Positions 8,610 to 17,680 of a stretch of DNA of 64,000 nucleotides are shown here, piece by piece. The notes under the pieces were generated by a model that worked only from the letters and a program-made list of their open reading frames with translations, searched no databases and was not told where the DNA came from. Location: assembly GCA_942493045.1 (NCBI GenBank), contig OW818665.1:620001-684000 (forward strand), given 5' to 3'. Both the position numbers and the translations under genes were made by a program. This DNA is from Teretinema sp942493045. GTDB lineage: Bacteria > Spirochaetota > Spirochaetia > Treponematales > Treponemataceae. How positions within the stretch are numbered: the stretch's first letter is position 1; every line of letters starts with the position of its first letter.

Positions 8610-9839
8610 ATGATAAACCGCAATAAAAACTTAGCCAATCTTTCATCCGGATATCTTTTCCCGGAAATATCCAAACGCCGCGCCGCCTATGCCGCGGCTC
8701 ATCCCGAAGCCAAACTGATCAGTCTGGGAATCGGAAATACCACCGAACCGCTGACGCCGCATATCGTGCAGGGTTTGCAAAAAGAAGTTCTCGGTCTCGG
8801 TACCCTGTCAGGTTACTCCGGTTACGGAGAAGAAGCCGGCCTTGACGCGCTGCGCGCCAAGATCGCCCAGGTGCTATACAAGGGTATTGTCGCTCCGGAA
8901 GAAGTATTCATCTCCGATGGCGCCAAATGCGATATCGGACGGCTGCAGTATCTATTCGGTTCGGAAGTAGCGGTAGCCGTGCAGGATCCGGCTTATCCGG
9001 TCTATGTGGACGGCTCGGTAATGATCGGAGCGGCCGGCGCTTCCCGCTCCGACGGTTCAGGCTATGAGGGTATTGTCTATATGCCCTGTACCGCTGAAAA
9101 CGGTTTTTTCCCGGACCTGGCCCTGATCCCGCGTAATGCCCTGGTTTATTTCTGCTCTCCTAATAATCCGACTGGAGCAGTCGCCACCCGGGAGCAGTTA
9201 ACCGCCCTGGTAAAAGCGGCCAAGGCCGCCGGCTCGATCATCATTTTCGATTCGGCCTATTCCGCCTTTATCCGCGATCCGGCCCTGCCGCTTTCGATTT
9301 TTGAAATTGAAGGCGCCCGTGAATGCGCCATTGAAATCAGCTCCTTTTCCAAGCCGATCGGATTTACCGGCGTTCGTCTGGGCTGGTCTATCGTTCCCAA
9401 ACAGCTGCTGTTCGCCGACGGCACCCCGGTGATCCGGGACTGGACCCGGCTGATGACTACCATCTTTAACGGGGCCTCGAACATTGCCCAAAAGGGCGGC
9501 CTGGCCTCTTTGGATGAAGAGGGTTTGCGCGAGACCAAAGCACTGACTGACTACTATTTAGGAAATGCCGCCCTGATCCGGACGGCGCTCTCCGGAGAGA
9601 ATTTTAAAAAACTGGGGGTCGAGATTTATGGAGGCGATAACGCGCCCTATGTCTGGGCCCGGTTCCCCGGCCGCAAGAGCTGGGATATCTTTGACCGCAT
9701 TCTGGACAGCTGTCACGTAGTCTGCACCCCGGGGGCCGGTTTCGGACCCGCCGGAGAGAGTTTTATCCGCTTCAGTTCTTTCGGACACCGGGAAGCGGTG
9801 ACCGAGGCCTGCAAACGGCTTTCCGCCCTCGAGCTGTAA
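8610..9839 (+). CDS. dapL: LL-diaminopimelate aminotransferase
   Basis: PLP enzyme converting tetrahydrodipicolinate directly to LL-diaminopimelate for lysine and peptidoglycan. The 409-residue protein begins with the family signature NLSSGYLFPEISKRRAAYAA, followed by LISLGIGNTTEPLTPHI, the GYSGYGEEAGLDALR loop, ISDGAKCDIGRLQ, SPNNPTGAVATREQL, and the PLP-lysine region SSFSKPIGFTGVRLGW. ATG 8610 was preferred over an upstream in-frame codon because the family starts at about this point. It has its own promoter and a terminator downstream, so it is probably monocistronic. DapL is typical of spirochaetes, chlamydiae and plants. Confidence 0.95.
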   Translation: MINRNKNLANLSSGYLFPEISKRRAAYAAAHPEAKLISLGIGNTTEPLTPHIVQGLQKEVLGLGTLSGYSGYGEEAGLDALRAKIAQVLYKGIVAPEEVFISDGAKCDIGRLQYLFGSEVAVAVQDPAYPVYVDGSVMIGAAGASRSDGSGYEGIVYMPCTAENGFFPDLALIPRNALVYFCSPNNPTGAVATREQLTALVKAAKAAGSIIIFDSAYSAFIRDPALPLSIFEIEGARECAIEISSFSKPIGFTGVRLGWSIVPKQLLFADGTPVIRDWTRLMTTIFNGASNIAQKGGLASLDEEGLRETKALTDYYLGNAALIRTALSGENFKKLGVEIYGGDNAPYVWARFPGRKSWDIFDRILDSCHVVCTPGAGFGPAGESFIRFSSFGHREAVTEACKRLSALEL

Positions 9840-9841
9840 CA

Positions 9842-9887
9842 GCCGCTCGCGCTCGCTGCTTAACAGGCGGGAGCGCGGCGTTTTTTA
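9842..9887 (+). terminator. intrinsic terminator after dapL
   Basis: GC-rich imperfect stem (GCCGCTCGCGCTC region against GGAGCGCGGCG) followed by TTTTTT at 9881-9886, directly after the dapL stop. It also faces the 3' end of the convergent membrane-protein gene. Confidence 0.75.
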
Positions 9888-10784
9888 TTCGGCTGCTTCC
9901 AAACTGACAGGAGCGGGAGTGAGCTCCCGTTCTCTGTCCAGATCGAGTTTTACGCCAATCCTGAAATCGTATAAAAACTTTTCCAGACCGTTCACCGGTT
10001 CCGCCAGTGACAGGGTATATAACGCCGCCGAGATATCGGTGAATATCGCGAATTCATTTGACGGTGACCAGTTGGTGCCCAAGCCCAGAACTAGGTTGGC
10101 GATTTTACGGTTTTCCGGAGCGGACGGCGCGGTGTAATAGTCAATTTCCCGCCAGATAAAATTCACATTGACGCGCCAGGGAGATTGTTTTTTAAAGGCT
10201 TCGGTATAAAAACCATAGTCAGTCTGGCTGCGCAGCATGTAAGTGCCGGCGCTGACAATAGTGTTGCTCTTTTGGCTGATACCGGCTGAACAGAGCAGGT
10301 TCGGCAGATAAAAACCGAGGCGCAGGCTGCTTTTTTGTAAATCCACCCGGTCAGAAGGACCAGTGTCGGCGGGCAGGCAAAAGTCGGCGTCTGCCTGGGC
10401 TACCAGTATTCCGGGTACAGTGAGGGTTAAGCCGAGGCCCAAGCCGGTGCGGTACAGGGACAATACTTCCTCATCCTGGCCGGAAGAATTCAGCAGACCG
10501 AAAAAAGGTCCCGCTGATATGGTGATAAACGGTGTGCTGTAGGAAACCCGGGCACCGAGCGAACGCCCGGCGATCGGGTCTACGTCCAGATTGAATCCGG
10601 CCGAAAGGGTGCTGTTGATGCGTTCGGTCATACCGAACGAAAGGCCGAGAACCGGATTTTCTGGATTAAGTTTGCCGTCGAGATCAAAGGCAAAATTGCT
10701 GGCCATTCCGGAAACAGTCAGTTCAAAAGCCGCCAGCGGCAGCAATGCCGCCAGCAGCGCCAGGGTCATCAGTATTCTTTTCAT
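9885..10784 (-). CDS. predicted outer-membrane beta-barrel protein (hypothetical)
   Basis: Unrecognised 299-residue protein with a cleavable signal peptide (MKRILMTLALLAALLPLAAF). The mature part is rich in alternating hydrophobic strands such as VLGLSFGM, LSAGFNLDVD, ARVSYSTPF and LGLGLTLTV, as expected for an outer-membrane barrel or a periplasmic beta protein. ATG 10784 has an AAGGCGG ribosome site and shares one base with the stop of the upstream gene (TGATG), so the two are co-translated. Function unknown; the pair may form or support an envelope structure. Confidence 0.6.
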   Translation of the reverse strand: MKRILMTLALLAALLPLAAFELTVSGMASNFAFDLDGKLNPENPVLGLSFGMTERINSTLSAGFNLDVDPIAGRSLGARVSYSTPFITISAGPFFGLLNSSGQDEEVLSLYRTGLGLGLTLTVPGILVAQADADFCLPADTGPSDRVDLQKSSLRLGFYLPNLLCSAGISQKSNTIVSAGTYMLRSQTDYGFYTEAFKKQSPWRVNVNFIWREIDYYTAPSAPENRKIANLVLGLGTNWSPSNEFAIFTDISAALYTLSLAEPVNGLEKFLYDFRIGVKLDLDRERELTPAPVSLEAAE

Positions 10785-11923
10785 CAATAAACCGCCTTGA
10801 AACTGAGTTGACATTCAAACATTGACCAGCTCTCGCCGCCGGAAAGCGGCCGGATACTGATTCGGGCATCGAGCAAAAAGTCGGAAATCATCTTGTTGAT
10901 AAAGGGTGTTACCGCCAGGGAAAACGGCGTTACCGCCCCCGGTTCCTCGGGGTTGAAGGTTGTCAGGCCGCTCAATCCTACACGCCACTGCTCTTTTTCC
11001 AGTTTGCCGACGGAAAATATGGTGTTCAGCCCGACATAGGAACCCTGGGCCTCGGCCGGCAGATTGAGGGGCATGTTTTCGGGGAAAACCGGCAGCGCGA
11101 AAAAGGCCAGGGAAAAATCAGTATGCTTACCCTTCAGACGCGGTTCAAACAGAAAATACATTTTTTTGGCAATATCGCTTTCGCCGGTTTCATAGCGCGA
11201 GATACCGAATTCGCCGTACAACTCGCTGCCGGTGCCCGAACCGAGCAGGGCGCCGATTCCGGCGCGGTGCAGGGGGGTAATTGTGGCTACCGGTACCGAT
11301 ATTCCGTAAAACAGATTATAGACTATGGCGGCGGCGCTACCGGAGTTGCGCAAATCCGCGGAAAAAACAGCCTCATTGCCGGGAACCGTATTCCAGTGGA
11401 CATACAGCGCCGAGGCAAAAGGGCTTTCGGCGGCTGCGCCGCTGACGAATAAACCGGTTCCCCGGATTTCTGTAGCCGGCACAAAGGACTGGCCGGGCAG
11501 GGTGTCCCGGAATTCGGCGCCGGGCATTGTTTTTTTCAGGTAGGTCCGCAGCAGGCGGTCGCTGGCGCAATCATCCAGATATCCGGTAAAAATTCCGGTC
11601 TGTAATCGGCCTTCGTGTGTCAGCCAGCTGAAGGCGGCTGCTTCAAAGGTCAGCTCTCCGGGAATATTCGATTCCTGGACAGGATGAAAAAAGCGGGCAG
11701 TTTCGGGGATCAGCAGCGTAAAGCCGCCGTCCAGCCGTAAAAAAGGAACCGGCAGGAAACTTACGTGAGCCTCAACCGAGCTGACAAAACGCGGATGCAG
11801 GGGTTCTTCTATTACAAACCCGGTCGTAACCGCTTCCAATTTAGTTAGCGCAACGGATTGAGCGGTACTAAGGCCGCAGAGACTGGCGAGTAACAAAAGT
11901 AGTAGCGGTCGAAAAAAGCGCAT
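10784..11923 (-). CDS. predicted outer-membrane protein (hypothetical)
   Basis: Unrecognised 379-residue protein with an N-terminal signal peptide (MRFFRPLLLLLLASLCGLSTAQS, cleavage probably after TAQ). The mature part has many short amphipathic strands with aromatic ends and finishes in the aromatic residues FECQLSFKAVY, which resembles a barrel C-terminus. The start has AGGAG seven bases upstream. It is first in a two-gene operon with the following barrel-like gene, transcribed divergently from cheA. No enzymatic motif is visible. Confidence 0.6.
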   Translation of the reverse strand: MRFFRPLLLLLLASLCGLSTAQSVALTKLEAVTTGFVIEEPLHPRFVSSVEAHVSFLPVPFLRLDGGFTLLIPETARFFHPVQESNIPGELTFEAAAFSWLTHEGRLQTGIFTGYLDDCASDRLLRTYLKKTMPGAEFRDTLPGQSFVPATEIRGTGLFVSGAAAESPFASALYVHWNTVPGNEAVFSADLRNSGSAAAIVYNLFYGISVPVATITPLHRAGIGALLGSGTGSELYGEFGISRYETGESDIAKKMYFLFEPRLKGKHTDFSLAFFALPVFPENMPLNLPAEAQGSYVGLNTIFSVGKLEKEQWRVGLSGLTTFNPEEPGAVTPFSLAVTPFINKMISDFLLDARISIRPLSGGESWSMFECQLSFKAVY

Positions 11924-12012
11924 GGCTGCTCCTGCTATCAGTATATACTATACAAACATCTTCGACCATCTTTTTGGTTTCCTAAAATTGGGAAAATCGG
12001 CGGTGTTTAATC

Positions 12013-12040
12013 TTGACTATTGCGGAAAAGCGTATAAACT
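12013..12040 (+). promoter_or_regulatory. promoter of the che operon, leaderless
   Basis: TTGACT, 16-base spacer, TAAACT, then 9 bases to the cheA ATG at 12050. No ribosome binding site precedes the start codon. Confidence 0.5.
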
Positions 12041-12049
12041 TTATGTAAT

Positions 12050-14461
12050 ATGAGTGACTACCTTGACTTGAATAACGAAGAACTCCTGAAAGATTTTTTC
12101 AGTGAGGCAGAGCAGCAGGTCGAAACGCTGGAGAGCAACATTCTGGTCATCGAAAATGACCCGAATAACCACGACGCTGTCGATGAGATTTTTAGGGCGG
12201 CGCATACGCTCAAGGGCGGGTCAGCCACGGTAGAGATGCATGAGCTTTCCGGTTTTACTCATGTGGTTGAGGATCTGCTCGATGTTATTCGGGAAGGACA
12301 GCTTGCGGTAACCGGGCCGGTTGTGGATATTCTTTTAAAATCACTCGATATCATCAAGGCCATGCTCTCGGCCCGCTCTCATGGCACTGTCTATTCCGAG
12401 GATGTTGAATCGATTAAGGAACAGCTGGCCTCCTATATTCCGGCGAAAGCGCCGAAAAACGCGCCGAAAACCAAGGCTAAGGCCACGCCAGCGCCCGCCG
12501 TCACGGCAGTCTCAAAGAATACCCCCTCCAAAAAAGCAGCGCCTGGCAAGGCCGCCCTCCAAAACGCGGTTCAGCTTTCAGAGTATGAAATCCTGGAGCT
12601 GGGTGAAGCCGTTCCCCCGGGTCAGGAAGTTTACACTGTAACCGTTACTTTTAATGAAGACAATCCGATGAATACTGTCGGCGGAATTCAGGTTTTCGCC
12701 TCCCTGAAGCACAACGGCCAGGTGCTTAAAACCATACCGGACTTTGATACCCTCTATCAGGATGAATTTCATGAAACCGTGGTCTATTTCGTGGCATCGT
12801 CAGCTGACAGCGAGACCTTAAAAAAAGACGCCACCATATCGGATGTTACCCTGGATGTCAGCGTGGAGTCCTTTAATACCGCTCCGGCTGAAGCAGCCAG
12901 GACGGCAGTGCCCGCTACCGCAGCGCCTGCGGTCCGTGAAAGCGCGAAAAGCGCTCCTGAGGCAGCGCAGCGCAGCGCGCCGGCGGAAGAGGAAGCTGAC
13001 GATGAGCTGACCGCCGACAGCGAATTACGGGCCGCTCCCGCCAAAAAGAGCGCCGCCGCTCCGATACATTCCTCCGGTTCAGTGTTGCGGGTTGATTCCC
13101 GGCGTATCGATTATCTGCTCAATCTGGTCAGCGAGACCGTTATCACCAAGGCTTCTTTCAATCAGAGCGCCATTCAGTTTGGCGAGCTGCTTTCTTCTTT
13201 CCAGCAGGCCGAAACCTCTTATAAAGATAAATTGCGAAAACTGCTGGATCATATTCCGGATTATCTGGAAGAAGTGCAGGCCGGACAAAGTCTGAAGGAT
13301 TTGAAAAAACGCCTGAATACCGAGTACGCTGACACCTTCGATGTCTTCAGCGGATTCGAGACTTCAATGAAAGGTTCCGTGACCAAGTTCCGGTCCGCTT
13401 CGCAGAATCTCGGCCGGATCACCGGCGAGCTGCAGGAAGGCGTGATGAAGATCCGCATGGTGCCGATCAGTCAGATTTTCAGCCGTTTCCCGCGTCTGGT
13501 TCGGGATCTGTCACATGACCTCAATAAAAAGGTACAGCTCGTGATAGAAGGCGAGGAAACCGAGCTGGATAAGTCCGTTGTCGAGGATCTGCTTGACCCG
13601 ATCATGCATTGCGTACGCAACGCCCTGGATCATGGTGTGGAAGCCCCTGCTGTACGCCTGGCCGCGGGTAAGAATGAAGAAGGAACGGTGCTGCTTAAGG
13701 CCAGCAACGAAGGAAACATGATCGTTATCGATGTCTCTGATGACGGACGGGGTATTGATGTGGACGCGGTGCGCAAAAAAGCCATCAGCCGCGGCATTAT
13801 CCATCCCGGAAAGAACCTTACCGATGTTGAAGCCTTCCAGCTGATTTTTGAGCCCGGTTTCTCCACGGCCGAGAAAATATCCAACGTATCCGGCCGCGGT
13901 GTGGGCCTGGACGTGGTGCGCACCCATATCGAAAAACTGAACGGCACGGTGACTATCAATTCCCAGCCGGGACTGGGTTCCCGTTTTACCATCCGGTTGC
14001 CGCTGACCCTGGCCATAATTCAGGGCCTCCTGGTACGGGTAGGGCAGGAAGTGTATTCAATACCGATAACTTCGGTAATCGAGAGTCACCGGGTTACTTC
14101 CGAGGAAATCAGCCGTATCGACAACTACGAGGTATTCAATGTCCGCGACGAAGTGATCAGCCTGCTCCGGCTGAACCGCCTTTTCGGCATTAAAGCCGTG
14201 GAAACCAGCGAGTATAATTATATCGTCATCGTCGGCACTTCCGAAAAGAAGGTCGGCCTGATGGTAGACAGCCTGATCGGTGAAGAAGATGTGGTTATCA
14301 AACCCTTACGGGATCAGTTTACCAGCTCTCCCGGGATAGCCGGCGCTTCCATTTTAGGCGACGGTTCGGTGTCCCTGATTATTGATGTGAGCCAGCTCCT
14401 TGAACTGGGATTAAAGCAGGAAATGCAAGCCCGCGAACGCCGCGAATTGGCAGTATGGTGA
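12050..14461 (+). CDS. cheA: chemotaxis histidine kinase CheA
   Basis: Central kinase of chemotaxis, coupled to receptors by CheW and phosphorylating CheY. Domains of the 803-residue protein: Hpt/P1 with phospho-acceptor His52 in RAAHTLKGGS; an Ala/Pro/Lys-rich linker (about 125-180); a P2-like CheY-binding region (about 185-285); a second Ala-rich linker; P3 dimerisation (about 345-470); P4 ATPase with MHCVRNALDHGVE (N box), DDGRGIDVD (G1) and SGRGVGLDVVRTHIEKLNG; and the P5 CheW-like domain to the end. It is first gene of the operon, ten bases from the CheW fusion gene. P3 is longer than in enteric CheA, with an insert around residues 375-425, as seen in treponemal CheA. Confidence 0.95.
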   Translation: MSDYLDLNNEELLKDFFSEAEQQVETLESNILVIENDPNNHDAVDEIFRAAHTLKGGSATVEMHELSGFTHVVEDLLDVIREGQLAVTGPVVDILLKSLDIIKAMLSARSHGTVYSEDVESIKEQLASYIPAKAPKNAPKTKAKATPAPAVTAVSKNTPSKKAAPGKAALQNAVQLSEYEILELGEAVPPGQEVYTVTVTFNEDNPMNTVGGIQVFASLKHNGQVLKTIPDFDTLYQDEFHETVVYFVASSADSETLKKDATISDVTLDVSVESFNTAPAEAARTAVPATAAPAVRESAKSAPEAAQRSAPAEEEADDELTADSELRAAPAKKSAAAPIHSSGSVLRVDSRRIDYLLNLVSETVITKASFNQSAIQFGELLSSFQQAETSYKDKLRKLLDHIPDYLEEVQAGQSLKDLKKRLNTEYADTFDVFSGFETSMKGSVTKFRSASQNLGRITGELQEGVMKIRMVPISQIFSRFPRLVRDLSHDLNKKVQLVIEGEETELDKSVVEDLLDPIMHCVRNALDHGVEAPAVRLAAGKNEEGTVLLKASNEGNMIVIDVSDDGRGIDVDAVRKKAISRGIIHPGKNLTDVEAFQLIFEPGFSTAEKISNVSGRGVGLDVVRTHIEKLNGTVTINSQPGLGSRFTIRLPLTLAIIQGLLVRVGQEVYSIPITSVIESHRVTSEEISRIDNYEVFNVRDEVISLLRLNRLFGIKAVETSEYNYIVIVGTSEKKVGLMVDSLIGEEDVVIKPLRDQFTSSPGIAGASILGDGSVSLIIDVSQLLELGLKQEMQARERRELAVW

Positions 14462-14471
14462 TGAGGTATCT

Positions 14472-15812
14472 ATGACAGAAACAAAGACAAGACAGGCACA
14501 AAAAAATGATACCGCCGACGACGCCGAACGCGGAGAGCGCGTCGCCGTTATCGATTATAAAATGGTTACTTTTTCGCTGGCCGGCAAAGATTACGCCATT
14601 GATATCATGCAGGTTAAGGAAATAGCCAAGGCCGGCCGGTTTACCTACGTGCCGAATACGTCACCGTTCGTGCTTGGGGTATACAATCTACGCGGTGATA
14701 TTATCCCGATAATCGATTTGCGGATTTTCTTCAATATACCCACTAAGATCAGGGAAAAAGACGCCCTCGAGAACATGATCATTATCAGCGTGGACGAGCA
14801 GACTTTCGGTATCGTGGTGGATGTGATCGACAAGGTAGTCGGCATTTCCCAAAGCTCCATCCAGCCGCCGCATCCGATCTTCGGTGATATCAATATCAAG
14901 TATATTCATGGTGTAGTGGAAAATCAGGGCCGGCTGTACATATTACTGGATGTCAACCGGATCTTCTCGGCTCGCTCCAAGGCCGCCGATGCCGCCGCTC
15001 TGGAAGAGAGTGAACAGCAGGTACTCAGCATTCAGGCTAAGGCCGTGACTGCCCCGGCCGCCAAAAACAGCGATCAGCTGGATATATCCTTCATTTCTGA
15101 CGCCCTTACCGCTCTTTCCAAATTTAACGTGACGGTGGTCAATGAAGCCTGGGTGGCTTCGCGGTACCGCCAATGGCGTGATCTGCGCTCAGCCGACGAC
15201 ATTCAGCTTAAAAGTGACGATGATGTACGCCAGTACCTGTCGACCTTCCCGTCACCGCACAGCGGCGCCTTCTGGGATGACACCTATTCCGCGGCTTTTT
15301 CGGCCCTGTTGCCGGAGAACCAGGCCAAGCAGATTCATGTATGGGATATCGGCTGCGCCAAAGGTTATGAGACCTACAGCCTGGCTGTAGTACTCAAGGA
15401 ACGCTATCCGAATGCCCGTATCCGCATATTCGCCAACGATTCGGATTTGCTCAGTATTTCCAACGCGCCGATGCTTGCCGTCAATGAGCAGGAAGTACCT
15501 TCCCGTTTCCGGCCCTGGCTGATCAAAGGTACAACGGGCGCTTGGTCATTTAATCAGACCATTAAAGATATGATATTATTTGAATATCATGATTGTACCA
15601 ATCAAAACGCTGTTCCCAATATGGACATTATTGTCTGTCGTGATGTATTGTCGTTTATGACACCCAAGAACCAGACCGCGGTTATCGCGGAGTTTACCGA
15701 AAAGTTAAAAGATAATGGGGTGCTTTTCCTGGGACGTAACGAGGCTATGCCGCAACAGAGCGGCTGGCTGCGGCATGTACAGGGTGAAGTGATAGCGTTT
15801 AGCAAAGAATAG
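14472..15812 (+). CDS. cheW: CheW fused to a CheR-like domain
   Basis: Adaptor joining receptors to CheA, with an added C-terminal domain. Residues ~25-175 are a CheW fold (YKMVTFSLAGKDYAIDIMQVKEI, NLRGDIIPIIDL). A linker to about 215 is followed by a domain resembling the CheR methyltransferase: VWDIGCAKGYETYSLAVVLKE corresponds to the SAM loop and NMDIIVCRDVLSFMTPKNQ to the CheR catalytic segment. The N-terminal CheR helix is reduced, and it is unclear whether SAM binding is kept. The same fusion is known from Treponema, where it helps build spirochaete receptor arrays. The distance to cheA is ten bases. A frameshift artefact is unlikely because the frame is continuous. Confidence 0.9.
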   Translation: MTETKTRQAQKNDTADDAERGERVAVIDYKMVTFSLAGKDYAIDIMQVKEIAKAGRFTYVPNTSPFVLGVYNLRGDIIPIIDLRIFFNIPTKIREKDALENMIIISVDEQTFGIVVDVIDKVVGISQSSIQPPHPIFGDINIKYIHGVVENQGRLYILLDVNRIFSARSKAADAAALEESEQQVLSIQAKAVTAPAAKNSDQLDISFISDALTALSKFNVTVVNEAWVASRYRQWRDLRSADDIQLKSDDDVRQYLSTFPSPHSGAFWDDTYSAAFSALLPENQAKQIHVWDIGCAKGYETYSLAVVLKERYPNARIRIFANDSDLLSISNAPMLAVNEQEVPSRFRPWLIKGTTGAWSFNQTIKDMILFEYHDCTNQNAVPNMDIIVCRDVLSFMTPKNQTAVIAEFTEKLKDNGVLFLGRNEAMPQQSGWLRHVQGEVIAFSKE

Positions 15813-15843
15813 ATTCCGGTGTGCATACAATAAGGAGAATCGG

Positions 15844-16308
15844 ATGCGTGTAGAGTATATCAATCCATTTGTTGAGGCAGCGTACAATATCCTTACTGAG
15901 GTTCTGGGTGGGGAGATCAAGCGCGGAGAGCTGTATTTGAAATCCACCTCCATGCCGGTGATGGGCGTAGCCGCTCTGGTAGGCCTGGCCGGCGACGTCA
16001 GCGGGCGGGTGATTTTTGACATGAGTCTGGATACCGCCCTGAAGATAGCCTCCAAGATGAACAATGAAGATTTGAAGGTTTTTGATGAATTGGCCAAGGC
16101 CACCATCACGGAACTTGCTAATATGGTCACCGGACAGGCGGTTACCAAGCTGCATGATTTGGGCTTTAGATTTGACCTGACCCCGCCGGCTCTGTTCACC
16201 GGGGATAACATGGAAATATCTGATCACGAGGTAGAGGCGCTTATCGTACCGCTGGAAACAGGGCAGGGTAAGGTAGAAATTAATGTGGCTGTCCGTGACC
16301 GCATGTAA
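15844..16308 (+). CDS. cheX: CheY-P phosphatase CheX
   Basis: Dephosphorylates CheY-P, replacing CheZ in spirochaetes. The 154-residue protein has the CheC/CheX/FliY motif E-x2-N in ATITELANMVTGQA, and the usual N-terminal MRVEYINPFVEAAYNILTEV. ATG follows a TAAGGAGAATCGG ribosome site. It lies between the CheW fusion gene and cheY, the gene order of Treponema and Borrelia operons. CheC is the alternative, but CheC has two such motifs and this protein shows one. Confidence 0.93.
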   Translation: MRVEYINPFVEAAYNILTEVLGGEIKRGELYLKSTSMPVMGVAALVGLAGDVSGRVIFDMSLDTALKIASKMNNEDLKVFDELAKATITELANMVTGQAVTKLHDLGFRFDLTPPALFTGDNMEISDHEVEALIVPLETGQGKVEINVAVRDRM

Positions 16309-16328
16309 AATAGAGAGGGAGTAAGCAT

Positions 16329-16766
16329 ATGATATCGAAGCAAGATTTTCCGGCTATTAATGAGCGTGCCCCCGAAGGATTGAAGTCCGATGGCTCCGCT
16401 TTCAGGGTTCTGGTCGTGGATGACTCCATGTTCGTCGCCAAACAGATTGGTCAGATTTTGACGAGTGAGGGCTATGAAGTGGTGGCTACAGCCGTTGACG
16501 GCATGGACGGTGTCGAGAAGTACAAGGAGCTTTGCCCCAATATCGATCTGGTTACCATGGATATCACCATGCCCAAGATGGACGGTATTACCGCGCTCGA
16601 ACAGATCATGGCTTTTGACAAGAACGCCAAGGTGGTGATGATCAGCGCTCTCGGCAAAGAAGAACTGGTGAAAAAGGCACTGTTGCTGGGCGCGAAAAAC
16701 TATATTGTGAAGCCCCTGGATCGCAAGAAGGTACTCGAAAGAATTTCATCGGTATTGGTAAAATAA
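16329..16766 (+). CDS. cheY: chemotaxis response regulator CheY
   Basis: Single receiver domain of 145 residues that carries the signal from CheA to the flagellar switch. VVDDSM holds the acidic pocket, phospho-acceptor Asp78 is in VTMDITMPKMDG, Ser is in MISALGKE and Lys in YIVKPLD. About 25 extra residues precede the receiver fold, as in treponemal CheY. ATG follows GAGGGAGTAAGCAT. It is the last gene of the operon and is followed by a strong terminator. Confidence 0.95.
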   Translation: MISKQDFPAINERAPEGLKSDGSAFRVLVVDDSMFVAKQIGQILTSEGYEVVATAVDGMDGVEKYKELCPNIDLVTMDITMPKMDGITALEQIMAFDKNAKVVMISALGKEELVKKALLLGAKNYIVKPLDRKKVLERISSVLVK

Positions 16767-16798
16767 GGGCTCTTTTTTTTGCATACTCATCATAACAA

Positions 16799-16825
16799 CC
16801 CCATCCATTTAGGATGGGGTTTTTT
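16799..16825 (+). terminator. intrinsic terminator of the che operon
   Basis: Perfect 8-base stem CCCCATCC/GGATGGGG, loop ATTTA, followed by TTTTTT. Confidence 0.92.
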
Positions 16826-16867
16826 AAATATTGAAACGTGAAGGCTACTTGATGGTTCCGCTATGCC

Positions 16868-17524
16868 TTATTCCGGGACAATGCGGTATTTTTTATTTTG
16901 ATAACGGATACTGAACCGTGCCTGACCGAAATCTTTGAGATGATGGCGCAGATGCGAGATATAGGCCTGGATATCATCGCGCCGGTTCCGCCCGTTCTCC
17001 GGCCAGAGCCGGTCGGCCAGCTGTTCCGGGGATAATCCGGCGGCTCCGGAGCGGTCTATGGCCCGAAGCAGTTCTGCCGCTTTGCGGTGCAGATTCTGAT
17101 ACAGCTCTTCGCGCAGAATTCCGGCGGAACCGGCGTTATATACGCAGCCTGTTTCAGCGAGGGTTTCAGCCGCGGCTGTTTCGGTCAAAGCCGACTGAGT
17201 GAGCCGCGCCAGGGCGGATACCACCGCTGTACTGCCGGCGGTATCCGATTGTTGAACTGCTATTGTTCCGAAAGCGTCTAGATCATATGCCAGAATTACT
17301 TTTCTGGATTGAGCCTGCTCCAGATGCATATCCATTTGAATGCAGTATAATTGCATAATAGCCGAGGGTACTAGAATTGCCTGAATGTAGGTGCTGTACA
17401 GCGTATCGTGCAGTTCACTGATTCCTGTTACCCGGATTACCTTAATTCCTTTTTTCACCAGCTTATCAGCTAGCAGCGTAAAAGTGGGCGTGTCGGGTTC
17501 AAAAATTACTACCGATTGTTCCAT
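16868..17524 (-). CDS. atypical response-regulator-like protein with winged-helix DNA-binding domain
   Basis: A 218-residue cytoplasmic protein. The N-terminal ~110 residues have the alternation of a receiver domain (SVVIFEPDTPTFTLLADKLVKKG...IKVIRV) but lack the usual Asp-Asp pair and a clear phospho-acceptor Asp. The C-terminal ~95 residues (LSPEQLADRLWPENGRNRRDDIQAYISHLRHHLKDFG...YRIVPE) read as an OmpR/SARP-type winged helix. It would act as a transcription factor not controlled by a standard kinase. It stands alone, convergent with cheY. The target genes are unknown. Confidence 0.65.
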   Translation of the reverse strand: MEQSVVIFEPDTPTFTLLADKLVKKGIKVIRVTGISELHDTLYSTYIQAILVPSAIMQLYCIQMDMHLEQAQSRKVILAYDLDAFGTIAVQQSDTAGSTAVVSALARLTQSALTETAAAETLAETGCVYNAGSAGILREELYQNLHRKAAELLRAIDRSGAAGLSPEQLADRLWPENGRNRRDDIQAYISHLRHHLKDFGQARFSIRYQNKKYRIVPE

Positions 17525-17680
17525 GTTTAGTTAACGGCAGTTTCAGCTTGGTACTGAATCGAAAAATCCATTGACCGGTAGCTGTCCGGTAGGGTAAAGT
17601 GTACGGGAAAGATGCTGAAAACTGCAGTTTTTCGCACCTGATAAATCGAGTTTGTAAATTCAATAAGGGGCTTTATCTAC

